Shown: positions 11,428 to 21,651 of the stretch, in pieces
Numbering within the stretch: position 1 is the first letter of the stretch
How the letters are laid out: each line of letters starts with the position of its first letter
From: Phytophthora quininea
Lineage: Eukaryota > Oomycota > Peronosporomycetes > Peronosporales > Peronosporaceae
Assembly (NCBI GenBank): GCA_011947345.1
Contig: JAAVTG010000538.1
Coordinates: 372,001 to 436,000 of the forward strand
Length of the DNA stretch: 64,000 bases
Direction of reading: 5' to 3'
Position numbers and translations under genes: made by a program
The notes under the pieces: model-generated
Seen by the model: the letters and a program-made list of their open reading frames with translations, nothing else
Database searches by the model: none
What the model was told of the DNA's origin: nothing

Positions 11428-11630
11428 GCTACCGCAAATAAAGCATTGCTGTGTCTGTCTTTCTCATGGAGGTACTACATCACTTCGACATGGCCTCCGA
11501 TTTTTGTACTTTCAAGTGGATTGACCAATCAGATAAATAATTTAGTACAAAGGACACTCGATGCGATAAGATGGCAAGCTCCGTTAGTATATTTCCCTCT
11601 TACGAAAAGAACTAACGTTACGGTCGAGCT

Positions 11631-12083
11631 CTACGAGCCTCTCGCCCGCTTAACGTCGTAGCCGTTCTCACGACGCACCTGCCCGAACTTTTCGAGAATG
11701 GGTTTGTATCTCTCATACTGCTGAGCAGTCATCAGGCTCGCTAGTGAATTCACGGTGTAGTGTTCTAGCCAGCCCGTCATCTGACGGGTGACTTGTTCGT
11801 CGTCATACTTCATGAAACGCTCGAATAGTGCTGTGTTAATCGGCTGACCCAGTCCTCTCTCTTCCTTGTCGTCGTCGTCCTCATCGCCAAGGTTGTCGTC
11901 ATCGTCCTCCTCCTCAACGGTGGTCTTGCCCCTCAGGAAGCGCTTCTCCGTAACGTCCGTCAGGGCCTCAACTCCGTTCACCATCTGTCTCGAGGTCATC
12001 TTCGACAGACCGGTGGTCGCTAAAACTTCGTTGGCCGCAGCAATGGTGATCGCAGCCGCCATCAGGACGAAAGAAAGTCGCAT
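11631..12083 (-). CDS. RxLR-dEER secreted effector, unit 2
   Basis: Second copy of the RxLR effector at 2876-3328, with the same 150-residue sequence: signal peptide about 1-22, RFLR at 48-51, acidic linker, EER at 74-76, helical Trp/Tyr-containing C-terminal domain. The start is ATG 12083, with the same initiator about 35-52 bases upstream. The surrounding duplicated DNA has diverged elsewhere while this coding sequence has not changed at protein level, which could reflect recency, gene conversion or constraint. Confidence 0.9.
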   Translation of the reverse strand: MRLSFVLMAAAITIAAANEVLATTGLSKMTSRQMVNGVEALTDVTEKRFLRGKTTVEEEDDDDNLGDEDDDDKEERGLGQPINTALFERFMKYDDEQVTRQMTGWLEHYTVNSLASLMTAQQYERYKPILEKFGQVRRENGYDVKRARGS

Positions 12084-12507
12084 CTTGGCGCGGAAGGGAG
12101 TGCTTGGTGGCGATGGAGGGAATTGGAGAATGAAGTCGTTGTCCAAAATTGAAGAAGCCACACACGACGACGAGAACTCAAACGCCAGCGAATGGCAGCT
12201 AGACAGACACGTTTATTCCGATGGAAACCATTCTTTACCAGTATGCTTGTTCACTCTCAATTCGCGCAGATTAGAATAATCAACAAATCCTCCATATAAA
12301 GAACCCACCACGATCATCTTGAATGAGCTGAGTGAGCACAAGTTTGCACTTTATGGGTCAGATGGCTCTAAACATTTGACAAACGTACTGGCATTGCTCC
12401 GGCTCCGGCTCGGGGCTACGTGGTTCGTGAGGTTCGTGAGCAAAGCCAAAAGAGTCGGTGGTTGATCCCTATGCATTTTCTTGAGCTTTGAGAGCAGTTA
12501 AATTAAT

Positions 12508-12811
12508 CCAGTAGATAGCTACTGTTTTCAACGCCCATTGCGTCAACTAGTAGATCATCGCTACGCTCCTCAGTTGCGCGGCGTTTGCACCACCTACTTC
12601 GCTTCGCTCGGGGCGGGCAAGGATCCCGCGCGGATTAGATAGAACCTACTACTTAGCGGTCTGCATCCGGCCTACGCGCCGTCCCCTGACAGATCTCCGC
12701 TACGCTTCGGACCGAAGCCTTCGGTTGTCAAGGCGCCTCTCTAAGGCCTCAAAGTGCTGTGTAGTCCTAGTAAATGTGCACCGAAGGTAAAAAACAGTAG
12801 ATATCTACTGG
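12508..12811. repeat. Candidate MITE-like element, unit 2
   Basis: Copy of 3753-4055 carried along by the segmental duplication, 304 bp, with the same palindromic inverted termini. It sits at the same place in the unit, so it is not an independent insertion. Confidence 0.4.
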
Positions 12812-12989
12812 GTTACTATAATTCCTCTTTGAGAGGATATGGATGGGACAGTAACATCAACTTTACCAAGAACTGTATACCGACTTCTTCTCCTTTCGCC
12901 AACACAGCCCAAACTGAAATCTTTGTTGAGTTTGCGCCATTCAAACTGCCTCTCGAAGTGCGTAATCCATATGTACAGATACTCAATCG

Positions 12990-13767
12990 TCAGACTATGA
13001 TGACATTCAGTTCACTCGCACCATCCTTGGTGACATGAACCAATGTGGCAACAAAACGGGAATCGTTTCCGATACTGTTTGGCATCGACCCACTCGCTGC
13101 GATACGCGGCGTCAAAGGATCCGTCTCCAATAGCTTCCTAGACCACATTCCAATGATGATGCCACCTTGTTTTGACGGCATCTTATGTTCAGACTCAGCT
13201 CCCCTCCATTGTCGTTCATCGTGGCTGTGGCCCAGTAAACGTGATGTATCGTTAAGACACAGTCTTCGTCATACTGCGTGAACGGTCCACGCAATTCGTC
13301 ATGGACTCCACCACCAGCACGAACTTTGAAATGGTGGGAGTGCTGTAGTTCTTGCCGGGTATGCACACTTGCACCACCCAGGGATTGCCGATGCCGATCC
13401 AGCGTATTCAAAATGCGCCAGACGAGGAGGTTAAACTGTCCGACCAGTGATCAAGCACCGGGCGATTCGCTGCATTGAAACTAGCGTTTCCTGGTTCATC
13501 ACACAGCATTTCAGCTTTCTCCAGTGCGTCTGGCAAGGCCATCCCACGAGTCTGGATCTCGTAGGAGCGCAGGTTCTTAGCCATGGATGAAGACGTTCAA
13601 GGTGCGGCAACAAACGATCGACCATGCCACTTGGCCAGAACTCCCAGTTCGTGGACAACCTCCACCATAGATGCCCTGGCAGAAGATTCAAGGGCGCACA
13701 CTCTAGACGCCACTCGGCTTGTGTCGGTCATTTGGAAGCTGGGCAGGGTATAAAACTCAACGACCAT
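12990..13767 (-). pseudogene. Unrecognised protein, broken frames, unit 2
   Basis: Copy of 4233-5010. The 99-codon and 63-codon frames survive (13112-13411, 12990-13181). The 5' frame corresponding to 4651-5010 now has an in-frame stop near 13599 and is no longer open, so decay has gone further here than in unit 1. Confidence 0.35.
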
Positions 13768-14190
13768 TGTTTTTACTCAAACGGCCAGCCACGAGAGTTC
13801 CGATGCTGGACACCCAGGCCACTAGCAAATGACCCCATAAAATACTTTGTGCTTTTCCTGTTCGGACTCCTCTCTCTTCTCGTCTTCCTTGGGCCTCTTA
13901 GCGTGTACTAGTATAGCGGAAGTTCATCACACGCTTCGAGGATAAACGGATCCTCTACGTGGCAAGCTCCAACAACCTTTCGCACGTTTTAATGAACGCA
14001 TCTTTTTACTGGAGAAGCCTTGGCTCAAATTACTCTACCACTGACGTAAACCACCTTGGCAATCCGTCATCGCATTTCTACGCGTAGCATCCATGTCAAG
14101 CACAGCCGAACGAATATTCGATTCTTTCGGCATCAACGCATATTTCAGTTCCTTTACCCGTCATCGCTTCAGGGCCTGGGCGAGGTTGAG

Positions 14191-14457
14191 CTAGCGATCA
14201 CAACAGACCACGACAATCATAACCCAACCCAGTTTTGAACTCCATTTTTCAATGCTGTTGAGAAGTCGGAAACTCTCGAGAAGTTCTGAAATGGGCAGTC
14301 CTTCGTAAACGCTTCGACTTCGCCAGTCAACGTTACTAAGCATTGTGCGAAAGCGCAGACTTTCAATTTCTGCTGTGTATTCGCTGCACTTCGATAGATC
14401 CGCAGGAGTATCTGATGCTAGAGAAGAATCGTAGACAGCGATGAATTGACTCGATAA
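14191..14457 (-). other. Open exon-like frame, unit 2 copy
   Basis: Duplicate of the ATG-less open frame at 5434-5700. The sequence appears unchanged. Confidence 0.3.
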
Positions 14458-14659
14458 TCATGGCCCCTTCGTAATTATTGCCAAAGAACTTGGACTGTAG
14501 ACAACAGACCTGAAGATGCGGTCTGCCATGATTACCGCACCAATAAACCGGCTCTAGAAGCCACTATTATAGTTGCCGCCGTCGTGTTATGCTTCAATTG
14601 AGAAAAACCATTTCATATTCCAGTTTGATCCGTCGCCACCAAGCATCACCTTCCGCTCC

Positions 14660-15025
14660 ATGCGGCTTTCATTTGCTGTGCTGGTGGCTGCGATCGCGAT
14701 TGCCACGACTAACGAAGTCGCAGCGACCACAGATCTCTCGGTGGTGAACGGGGTCGGACTCTACGGGGAAACGGTTCCGGCGAATTCCAAGACCACAGAA
14801 GATGACGACCTCGATGAAGAGAGAACGATCAACGATGCATTATTCGAGCGGATGATAAACGACAACAATCTTGCCTCCCGCATGGTCTCGGTCTGGGCAA
14901 AAGCTACAGTCCTGAGCAACTTGCCAAAGAAATGACACCGGCTCAGAACAAGAATTAAAAACCCCATTCTCGATAAACTCACTGAGGCGCGGCAAAAGCA
15001 ATTGGAGCGGGCGAGAAGGACGTAA
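14660..15025 (+). pseudogene. dEER effector paralogue, frameshifted, unit 2
   Basis: As at 5903-6269 but with one fewer break: the reading frame from ATG 14660 passes through signal peptide, acidic linker, DEER and the start of the helical domain, ending at a stop at 14935 after about 91 residues. The family-like C-terminal text then continues in other frames to 15025. It may still make a short secreted protein that lacks RxLR and most of the effector domain. Confidence 0.55.
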
Positions 15026-15280
15026 TGTGGGCTTGCCTCCGACGCCACTCTACGTGATGGATGCTTTCCTCAACAAATAGTTTGCCTCTTTGCTCTCCTC
15101 TTTTAAATGCGGAGGTAACCGTATCAACAAATGGGTCTTTGCTTCTGGCCTCAAACAGATCCCAATCGATGTCATACATCCACTTGGTGATTCAACATAA
15201 TTTATTTCCACTGGCTGCTTCTTGTCGTCAACTTCTTGAAACAAATCACTGCCAAGCAAACTTTCCACTTGATGTCCCAT
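14979..15280 (-). pseudogene. Unrecognised broken gene, unit 2
   Basis: Copy of 6223-6524 with the same two overlapping frames and the same frame change; nearly identical in sequence. Confidence 0.3.
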
Positions 15281-15514
15281 TTGCTGCCGATTGTGTCGTC
15301 TGAGATCCCAGCACCGACAACCGAACTAAATTGTTTATTCAGAAACCGGTGACCGTATTTCCAACTCTCAGACAAGGGGGCTATCGCGGTATTAACACCC
15401 CCCTGGCTCAGACGAACAAATGGAATTATCCTGGGCTTTGAGGCCCAAGGGCTATCAAGTTGACGCGCCCGTAAGTGATGATGCGGAATTCATAGCAAAA
15501 TTGATACAACGTTG

Positions 15515-15532
15515 TTCACTTTCGAATTCGCC
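15515..15532 (+). promoter_or_regulatory. Initiator-like motif of LGPGPEV gene, unit 2
   Basis: TTCACTTTCGAATTCGCC, 34-51 bases before the ATG at 15566, resembling the oomycete initiator and matching TTCATTTCGGAATTCACC before the Kazal gene at 52670. Confidence 0.5.
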
Positions 15533-15565
15533 TTGTAACACTCTACTCTCCGACAAAACTCACAG

Positions 15566-15862
15566 ATGAAGTTCGTTCTCGCACTTGCCGGAATTGTCGC
15601 CGCTGCCGTCGCTACCAGCAGTGTCAATGCGGACGGCGAACTCAACCTCGGCCCAGGCCCTGAAGTGGCCATGAACAAATCGGAAGCGGACGCGATGTTC
15701 AAGAGATACTTCGACGCCACGGGACAAAATTTGACCAACGAGCCTCTTTACCTCGGTCCCGGCCCGGAAGTGACGCTGAACAAGTCCCAGTCGGATGCGC
15801 TTTTCAAGAAGTACTTCGAGGCCATGGGACAGAAATACGGCAGCGGCAGCGCTGCCAAATAA
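15566..15862 (+). CDS. Small secreted protein with two LGPGPEV repeats, unit 2
   Basis: 98 aa, same layout as the gene at 6811: signal peptide about 1-22, 29-residue repeats at 26-54 and 61-89, Gly/Ser tail. Substitutions relative to unit 1 are few (T35A, K47R and M70T). Both copies keep the reading frame while most neighbours have decayed, which argues that the protein is maintained. No catalytic or cysteine motifs. Confidence 0.8.
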   Translation: MKFVLALAGIVAAAVATSSVNADGELNLGPGPEVAMNKSEADAMFKRYFDATGQNLTNEPLYLGPGPEVTLNKSQSDALFKKYFEAMGQKYGSGSAAK

Positions 15863-16091
15863 CCAACCAAGCGAGGGTTCTGGACGGCGTCACCTTCAGC
15901 AATTGCTGTGTACTGTAAAGCTGAAACTCAATACACCGCAGCACTTGCATTCTTCCAATACAGCCGTAATTACCCCTTGCCAGTTGCCTCATGGATAGAT
16001 AGCTAATTCACTTGCGACGAGAAATCCGCTAAACAGTTGATCAATTCAATTTCCTCCCTATCCCTTGTCAGTTGCTGATTGTCACGACACG

Positions 16092-16640
16092 TCAACTTCC
16101 GTCGCTGAAGCTAGAAAACGCACAAACTCGCTGCCTTTGGTAGAGCACGTCGCTCGCAGTAGGTCGTGTCATCCTACCCAATCCAATCAATAATTCAGGA
16201 AGATTGCTCGTAAACTCGATCTGTGCTCTCCCAACCGCAACCATCTTCATCAATGTTGTTTCTGTCGGTCTCCTTCCTAACTCAGTCGTCACTTTTGCAA
16301 TGGCGTTGTTGTATGGAGATCGATTTGTACTCAATTCGGAAAACGCCACGCTGAACCAGAAAATATCAGCAGTGGCGTCGTATCGCTTCCCCATGATTAT
16401 CTCGGGCGTCATCCGCCGTCGAATACAAAGTCCTGTGTACATCGCATGTCCAGTCAACCCATGAGGCACTCGACTCGATCAATATGGCGGAGCACCGAGA
16501 ACAAATCGCCGCCACGCAAAAACTCGAAGAGGTTCGAGAATTTCTTCCACGCAATACCGATGAAGCGCACGATTGAAGGTTGCATCGATGCAACCGATAG
16601 TGACACACGTACATGTAGCACCTGATCACCCCAGCACACG
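16092..16640 (-). pseudogene. Protein kinase (TKL-like) relic, unit 2
   Basis: Copy of 7250-7800. The N-lobe text is clearer here: PSIVRFIGIAW and FEFLRGGDLFSVLRHIDRV run together at 16454-16590 before a stop, followed in another frame by MTPEIIMGKRYDATADIFWF. HRD and DFG are absent as in unit 1. Confidence 0.6.
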
Positions 16641-17123
16641 TGCCGCACGTTATGACATGCACTCGTGATGGTCAAGAACGGTATGGCTGAAGTTGGTCAC
16701 TTCAAGGGATACGATGCAGGCGTCTAAGACATCACTGGGCTTATTGAACTTGCTGATCGCAAAAAATAATCTGGAAAGTTTTGAGTAGCTTCACTGTGGT
16801 CCTCGAGCAATACCTAAGCAGCTCCTGTTTCCAATGAGGCTGAAGGTTATCAAATATAATGATCGCAAAATCGAACCCAGGTTTTGGAAAACGTCAATGA
16901 TTCGGGCACGTCTAGGAGCAAAAATCGTCGTCGTTGTCGTTGTCGTTGTCGTCGTCAACGCCATCGCCATCACCATCACCATCGCCATCGAATCCGAAGT
17001 AAATTGCTCTAGTACAAGCTGCGAAAGCGAAAATGTGACTCAGCACATAACTTATACTCTCTCTTTGTTTTTCGATCTTCCATACGAAAGCACACTCAGG
17101 AGTCCAATCTTGCACATAATTGG

Positions 17124-19164
17124 TCATGCTTTCGGCATTTGGATCTCAGGTTTGCGGCATTGCCTCTTGAAAGTTTCAAGATGAGCTCCTTGCCGTGGCG
17201 AGAACAAGACCTCAAAGAACTCCAAAGCGCGATTTATTTCCAGCATCCTCAACAGCGCGCTCACTTCGACAGAGAAATTGGGTGGGTCATATTCTCCCTG
17301 CTCAACCCACCGTCCGCCCCACCGTTTGTCGAGGCGAACACGCAGCCGGCGCACGCATTTGGCAAGGGCGTTGGTCACGTCGATAAACTCGATAGACAGG
17401 GCAATCACGTCGTGCCAATGAATGCTCCTTAATGGCGTCTCCGAGCTTGGAGTGAAATCACGTAAATCAATGTAGACGTCCACTAGCCCGCCACAGAGAG
17501 AAAGCTCCTGTAGGTTAGGACAACTTGCAAGTATTGTGCTCTCTTCGATGTCATCCCTCGGGCCAGCGAGTGTCAGTGACTTCAATGGCGATCCTACTGC
17601 GGACAGGAAGAGCGACAGCCCATCAGAAATCGATCCTTCTATGTTGTCGAATGCGACTGTGAGCGACGTTAAACCGCAGGAGCCTGCAGTCATTGTTTCA
17701 GGTAGGAATTTCAATTCTCGATACTGTACTTCGCAACGGCTGAAGCCTGGGACAACGGCATCGACCCATTTAGCGGTAGTGTCGTCACCAAGAATCCAAA
17801 CCGACATCGGATCGGAAAGGTTAGGAGGTTAGAATCTTCTGCAATCTCAAAATCTTCGTCGTGCTCCCATCGAATTGGAGCATTGGCTTTCAGAATAGTG
17901 TCACGACTTGGAGGCCGCAGTCGCCAACCCACTATAGTATCCGAACAGTCAGAATTTATCACACGACTAAACTCCTCCATATCTTGCACAGATAAGCTTT
18001 GCACATGGGTGAGTGTGAGAGGGTTTAGTAATGAGTGGTGGGCACGCCTCGAGAACAACCCATAAGCGATCCATCTCCACCAGAGCTCATTGTCCTCTGC
18101 GTTAAACAGCTTTAGCGTGAGATTGCTAGTCGTTTGGTTTACAATCAACGCCGTGATCATCGATTCAAACGGTTCTGATTCCAGCGCGTTCTTCCAGTTT
18201 AACTCCAACGACCCAATTTGAGTCAGCTGGTTTGAAAGCTGACTATCCGTCTTCGACACTTCCGAAAGCCAAAGGTTCTGATCGAGAACACTTTCAACCG
18301 CATCGGCCAGCTTCGGGACACCCGTGACCGCTTCCAAATCTGCGGCTGTAGACTCTAGCACAAACGGACATCGCAGTGTCCCTGATGCAACGACTTGCTG
18401 CTCTACACACTGCCACATGGCTCGGATCAGTCGTTCCGCTTCCAATATATATTTCCAATATCTTTGGGCTTCCATCTAGGGAAATGCCCATGCTCGGGTA
18501 AACAAAATTTGCACAGGAAGGACGACATCCACTCCAGAACTGCCTCCTCTTCATAGGTTCATATTCAGTGCGGCAATCTTCGCCGGCACTTGCACATATT
18601 CTTGAGAAGGTTGCGTTCTGTGATTGTAGTGACACAAGCGTACCAAATCCCGTCCTTGGTGGTGTTCTCAACTCCTTCTCAAGTCTTCATCTGGGTCTAT
18701 TAGCAGTAAAAAGTGGGCTGGATTGCCACGCTCATGTTGAGTCTCTCCTTCTTGGCCCAGATCCACTCCGCAATGCTCCACTAGTAAATACTTCCAGGCC
18801 TTTTGACTCACATGGGCTACAGTCGCTAACAGAGCCAACGCTTCTCGAAATCTGTAAGAGTTTTCTCCAATCTCTGCTCTCCGTGGCGTTCAAGTTCTAA
18901 TCCTCGCAGTGCCTCGGAAGGCGCACTTCCAGCCGGTATTTGAGAGAGTTTCAAGCCTCCCAGTCGCGTCTGAGATGTCTGTACTGGATGCGCCCACGCA
19001 GAAGCTCGCACCACAGCGCCAAGAAGCCCCAGCGTTGCTCCATTGCTCCATGCTGCATAAACTGCACCGCGTTTGAAAACAATGCTTTTCTGAGGAGGAT
19101 TTAATTTTATGCAAAAAGATTCAAGTTTTTCACAAGAGCTCGTTATTTGAGATGCGGCTTGCAT
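17124..19164 (-). pseudogene. LRR-like expanded family protein, copy C
   Basis: Has the longest intact 3' frame of the family: 227 codons at 17124-17807, with LRR-like text and a basic segment CVRRLRVRLDKRWGG. The 254-codon middle frame at 17711-18475 is in a different phase because of the same missing T seen in copy B (about 17817-17822). The 5' part (18826-19164) is open only to about 18850, where a base is missing from the T run (TTTTTC in copies A and B is TTTTC here). Confidence 0.6.
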
Positions 19165-19222
19165 TGAGCACGATCCACTTTATCTTTTCGCTTCAGAGCA
19201 AGGCATATCCAATTGATCGCAT
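17600..19222. repeat. Tandem segmental duplication, truncated third copy
   Basis: Matches 8750-10372, covering only the LRR-like pseudogene and its 5' region. Identity stops at about 19222, after the shared AATTGATCGCAT, just before the ankyrin relic. The array therefore ends here, next to the jacalin-like lectin gene. Confidence 0.9.
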
Positions 19223-19472
19223 TGCGAAATGTGCTTTACAGTAGTTCGTCAATTTTAAAGTTACAAGACAGCAGCAAAGATGGAAGAGATCTTGCATTAT
19301 CCAATTCCGAGTCCGCCTTGTTGGTGGGTTTCGTGGGCTCCACCTTGCAGGAGTTCCCTACCATAGGGTGTTGTTATGGTAGGTTTACAGCAACAGTCGG
19401 CTGGAGAGCCGGCAATGGGCCTGACGTCAAAGAGGTTGCCGAGGTGGGGCCATCGGGGATGGGATCGAACGG

Positions 19473-19547
19473 TTATCCATCTGCCACGCCAATGCTGGAG
19501 GCGACAACAGCGAAATAAATTCCGTCAAGTCCGACGAAAGTTTTCAC
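19473..19547 (-). pseudogene. Relic of an EPI-like secretory signal
   Basis: The minus strand reads KTFVGLDGIYFAVVASS after a GTG in the place of the usual ATG, matching the MKxIVGLAGxxxA signal peptides of the Kazal family further right, then stops. No Kazal domain follows. A start-less fragment. Confidence 0.35.
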
Positions 19548-19731
19548 GCCTTCGAGGTGAGGTTGCTATAGTGGTAGTACTGCACACTAGCTGTCTTCAT
19601 TGTCCCTAGACAGAACGAAGGCGTCCGTTGGACAGAATGGTCGACAAGTATACATATTAGTTTCTGATCAACAATGCCCTTGAAAAGCTAACGGGACCTC
19701 TTGGGACACCACGATTCTCATTACATCGAAT

Positions 19732-20274
19732 CTAATGCGCCGTCCTGAGCGAGCGCTCTTTCACCGGAGTGATAGTCGTCCAAATGATGCCAACTGAATC
19801 GAGCTCCTTGCCACTCGATCCGTAAAACCCACCCAACTGGTAGCCCTCGGGTGCCACCGCCTTCCCGATGTTGTTCGAGGGAGTCCCGCCTTTCACCGTG
19901 TTGCCTTTGTTAGTGGCGAACTGGATGTACACGATGCGCGTACGACCGTCCTTCTTGCCGGTGTGGGCCTCCATGGCCGTGATATACTCGCCTTCGCCAA
20001 GTTTTAAGTCGTATGGGTCGCCGCCGTCACCTCCGTGGTACACGCTGTCATTCAGCCCGTTGACGTCCGTGAAATCGATGCCAACCCCGTTCACGCGATC
20101 ACCGGCGCGGATATGGAGCGCCTTCACGACTTGTCCAGGAGTGACCTCTTCTTCGTCCGAGTACGCGTCGCCGTGACCCTCGCCGAAACCATCGCTCTTG
20201 ATAATGTCCGAGCCGGCAAGGGCTCCACGAGCCACGAGCACCACCGTGGCGAGCACCTGGAAAACGAACCTCAT
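19732..20274 (-). CDS. Secreted jacalin-like lectin
   Basis: 180 aa. Signal peptide 1-20 (hydrophobic core VLATVVLVARGALA). The mature protein shows jacalin-type beta-prism features: GGDGG at 81-85, the ITAMEAHTG strand at 98-106, TRIVYIQFATNKG at 112-124, and the closing LGGFYGSSGKELDSVGIIW at 147-165. Jacalin-related lectins bind carbohydrate, often mannose or galactose; the sugar here cannot be assigned. The start at 20274 places the signal peptide at the N terminus, and an initiator-like motif lies 34-54 bases upstream. Single-copy in the window, just outside the tandem array. Confidence 0.85.
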   Translation of the reverse strand: MRFVFQVLATVVLVARGALAGSDIIKSDGFGEGHGDAYSDEEEVTPGQVVKALHIRAGDRVNGVGIDFTDVNGLNDSVYHGGDGGDPYDLKLGEGEYITAMEAHTGKKDGRTRIVYIQFATNKGNTVKGGTPSNNIGKAVAPEGYQLGGFYGSSGKELDSVGIIWTTITPVKERSLRTAH

Positions 20275-20307
20275 CGTCGCGAGTAGTTGTATTGGTTACC
20301 GACAGAA

Positions 20308-20328
20308 AGCAAATTTACGAATGAATCG
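20308..20328 (-). promoter_or_regulatory. Initiator-like core promoter of the lectin gene
   Basis: The minus strand reads GATTCATTCGTAAATTTGC, fitting TCATTYYNCAWTTT with two mismatches, 34-54 bases upstream of the lectin ATG. Confidence 0.5.
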
Positions 20329-20840
20329 CTGGCTCACGCCGTCGGCATCGCCCGCAAATATATAGAATCAATACCGAGGACACTGGGATAGTTCTGATTG
20401 ATATCATCTCGTTCAGGGAAGAACCGATTTGGGACCTGCTCCAAGCAAAAGTTATGGCAAAGCTGGATGGGAAACTGTACAGGTCGTAGAATCCAATGAA
20501 GGAAATGGTGAAGACTGCCGTCCAAGCTAATCCTGACGTCGTGCAGATCATCAGATTATCATGATCCCCTCAGGATCGATTACACCTCTTCTACGCTACT
20601 GAACCTCTGGTCGAATGCACCACCAACTTGGCAGCAACACACCGGGGGCGTGATTTGCGCATTGTCCCAGCGCCGCAGGATGGCACTGGGATTGGTGATT
20701 CCGTCTCTGAGCCAGAGCCAGAGGTAGGAGATCAAATTGATCGCATCCTGCGCTCTGCCATTCAAAACTATCCGTTGACGTGTCAATTCAAGTTGATCCA
20801 CCTCAACGTTGAAAATACGCCTAGGACTCTCCAAGTTGAC
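20329..20840. other. No gene seen
   Basis: Several short frames are open but none has protein-like composition, a signal peptide or a paralogue in the window. The last part (about 20829-20860, CTCCAAGTTGACACGATCAT) resembles the upstream element of the LGPGPEV genes. Confidence 0.4.
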
Positions 20841-20844
20841 ACGA

Positions 20845-21191
20845 TCATTCGTGCACAATTCGTCGAGCGTCGAAGTATCTCTTGAGCATCGCATCCGCTT
20901 CCAATTTGTTCATGATCACTTCAGGACCTGGGCCGAGGTTGAGTTCGCTGTCCGCATTGATACTGCTGGTAGCGACTGCAGCGACGACAGTTCCGGCAAG
21001 TGCGAGAACGAACTTCATCTGTGAGTTTTGTTTGGGAAGGTGGAGTGAGAACATTGAATGAGTCAAAATTTGACCAATGAGTTCCTCTACCTTGGTCCCG
21101 GCCCGGAAGTGATGCCCAAGTCGGATGCGCTTTCAAGAAGTATTTCGAAGTCATGGGACAGAAATACAGCAGTGGCAGTGCTACCAATTAA
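20845..21191. pseudogene. LGPGPEV gene with its 5' half inverted
   Basis: On the minus strand, from ATG 21018, the signal peptide and first LGPGPEV repeat of the 98-aa family are present (MKFVLALAGTVVAAVATSS, LNLGPGPEV, KRYFDA), then homology ends. Beginning at about 21063 on the plus strand, the second half follows (NLTNEFLYLGPGPEV, later SGSATN) with frame changes. The upstream element sits on the plus strand to the left. The arrangement fits inversion of about 200 bp containing the proximal promoter and 5' half of a plus-strand gene. Confidence 0.7.
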
Positions 21192-21253
21192 CCAAATACG
21201 GCATCGCAGTTGGTTCGGGCCAGGTTTTCGGTGTTGCCACAACATTCCTAAGG

Positions 21254-21255
<2 letters not shown>

Positions 21256-21284
<29 letters not shown>
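21256..21284. repeat. (TC)n microsatellite
   Basis: Uninterrupted alternating T and C, about 14 dinucleotides, in non-coding DNA after the rearranged LGPGPEV gene. Confidence 0.95.
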
Positions 21285-21287
<3 letters not shown>

Positions 21288-21651
21288 CCTTTCTTCTTGA
21301 GCTGAAAAGCAACTGCATCCGCTGTCTCCGTAACCAATACCATCCTGTCCTCCGGAAGCGCAAGTAGCTTGCATCTAAAAGCTAAAATCACCCTCGCCAC
21401 CTTCGTTGGCATCGTCAAAATCAACTCCTAGACTCCCTCCACTGAAGTAAATTATCTTAGGAATAGCAGCGAATGCGAAAATGTTGCTTAGGGCATCCGC
21501 ATCCAATTTGCAGCCCACCGATTACGACCGACTCTTGCTGTTCGTTGCCGGTCTGCCGAATGCCAGAACACTCAGAAGCGCAATCTTGCATTCAATAGGG
21601 AACGGCTTCGACACTTGGATGACAGGGTCTCGGCATTCGATCTTGAAAGCC

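Larger units (their letters stand above)
8750..17599. repeat. Tandem segmental duplication, unit 2
   Basis: Second copy of the tandem unit, 8850 bp when phased to position 1. It repeats every gene and relic of unit 1. Offsets drift from 8749 to about 8757 and then about 8850 because of small indels, the largest being the extra 100 bp near 15970-16080. Confidence 0.95.

Noticed and set aside
21087..21374. Frames with Arg-Glu or Ser-Leu dipeptide runs
   Set aside because: Translation of the (TC)n microsatellite.
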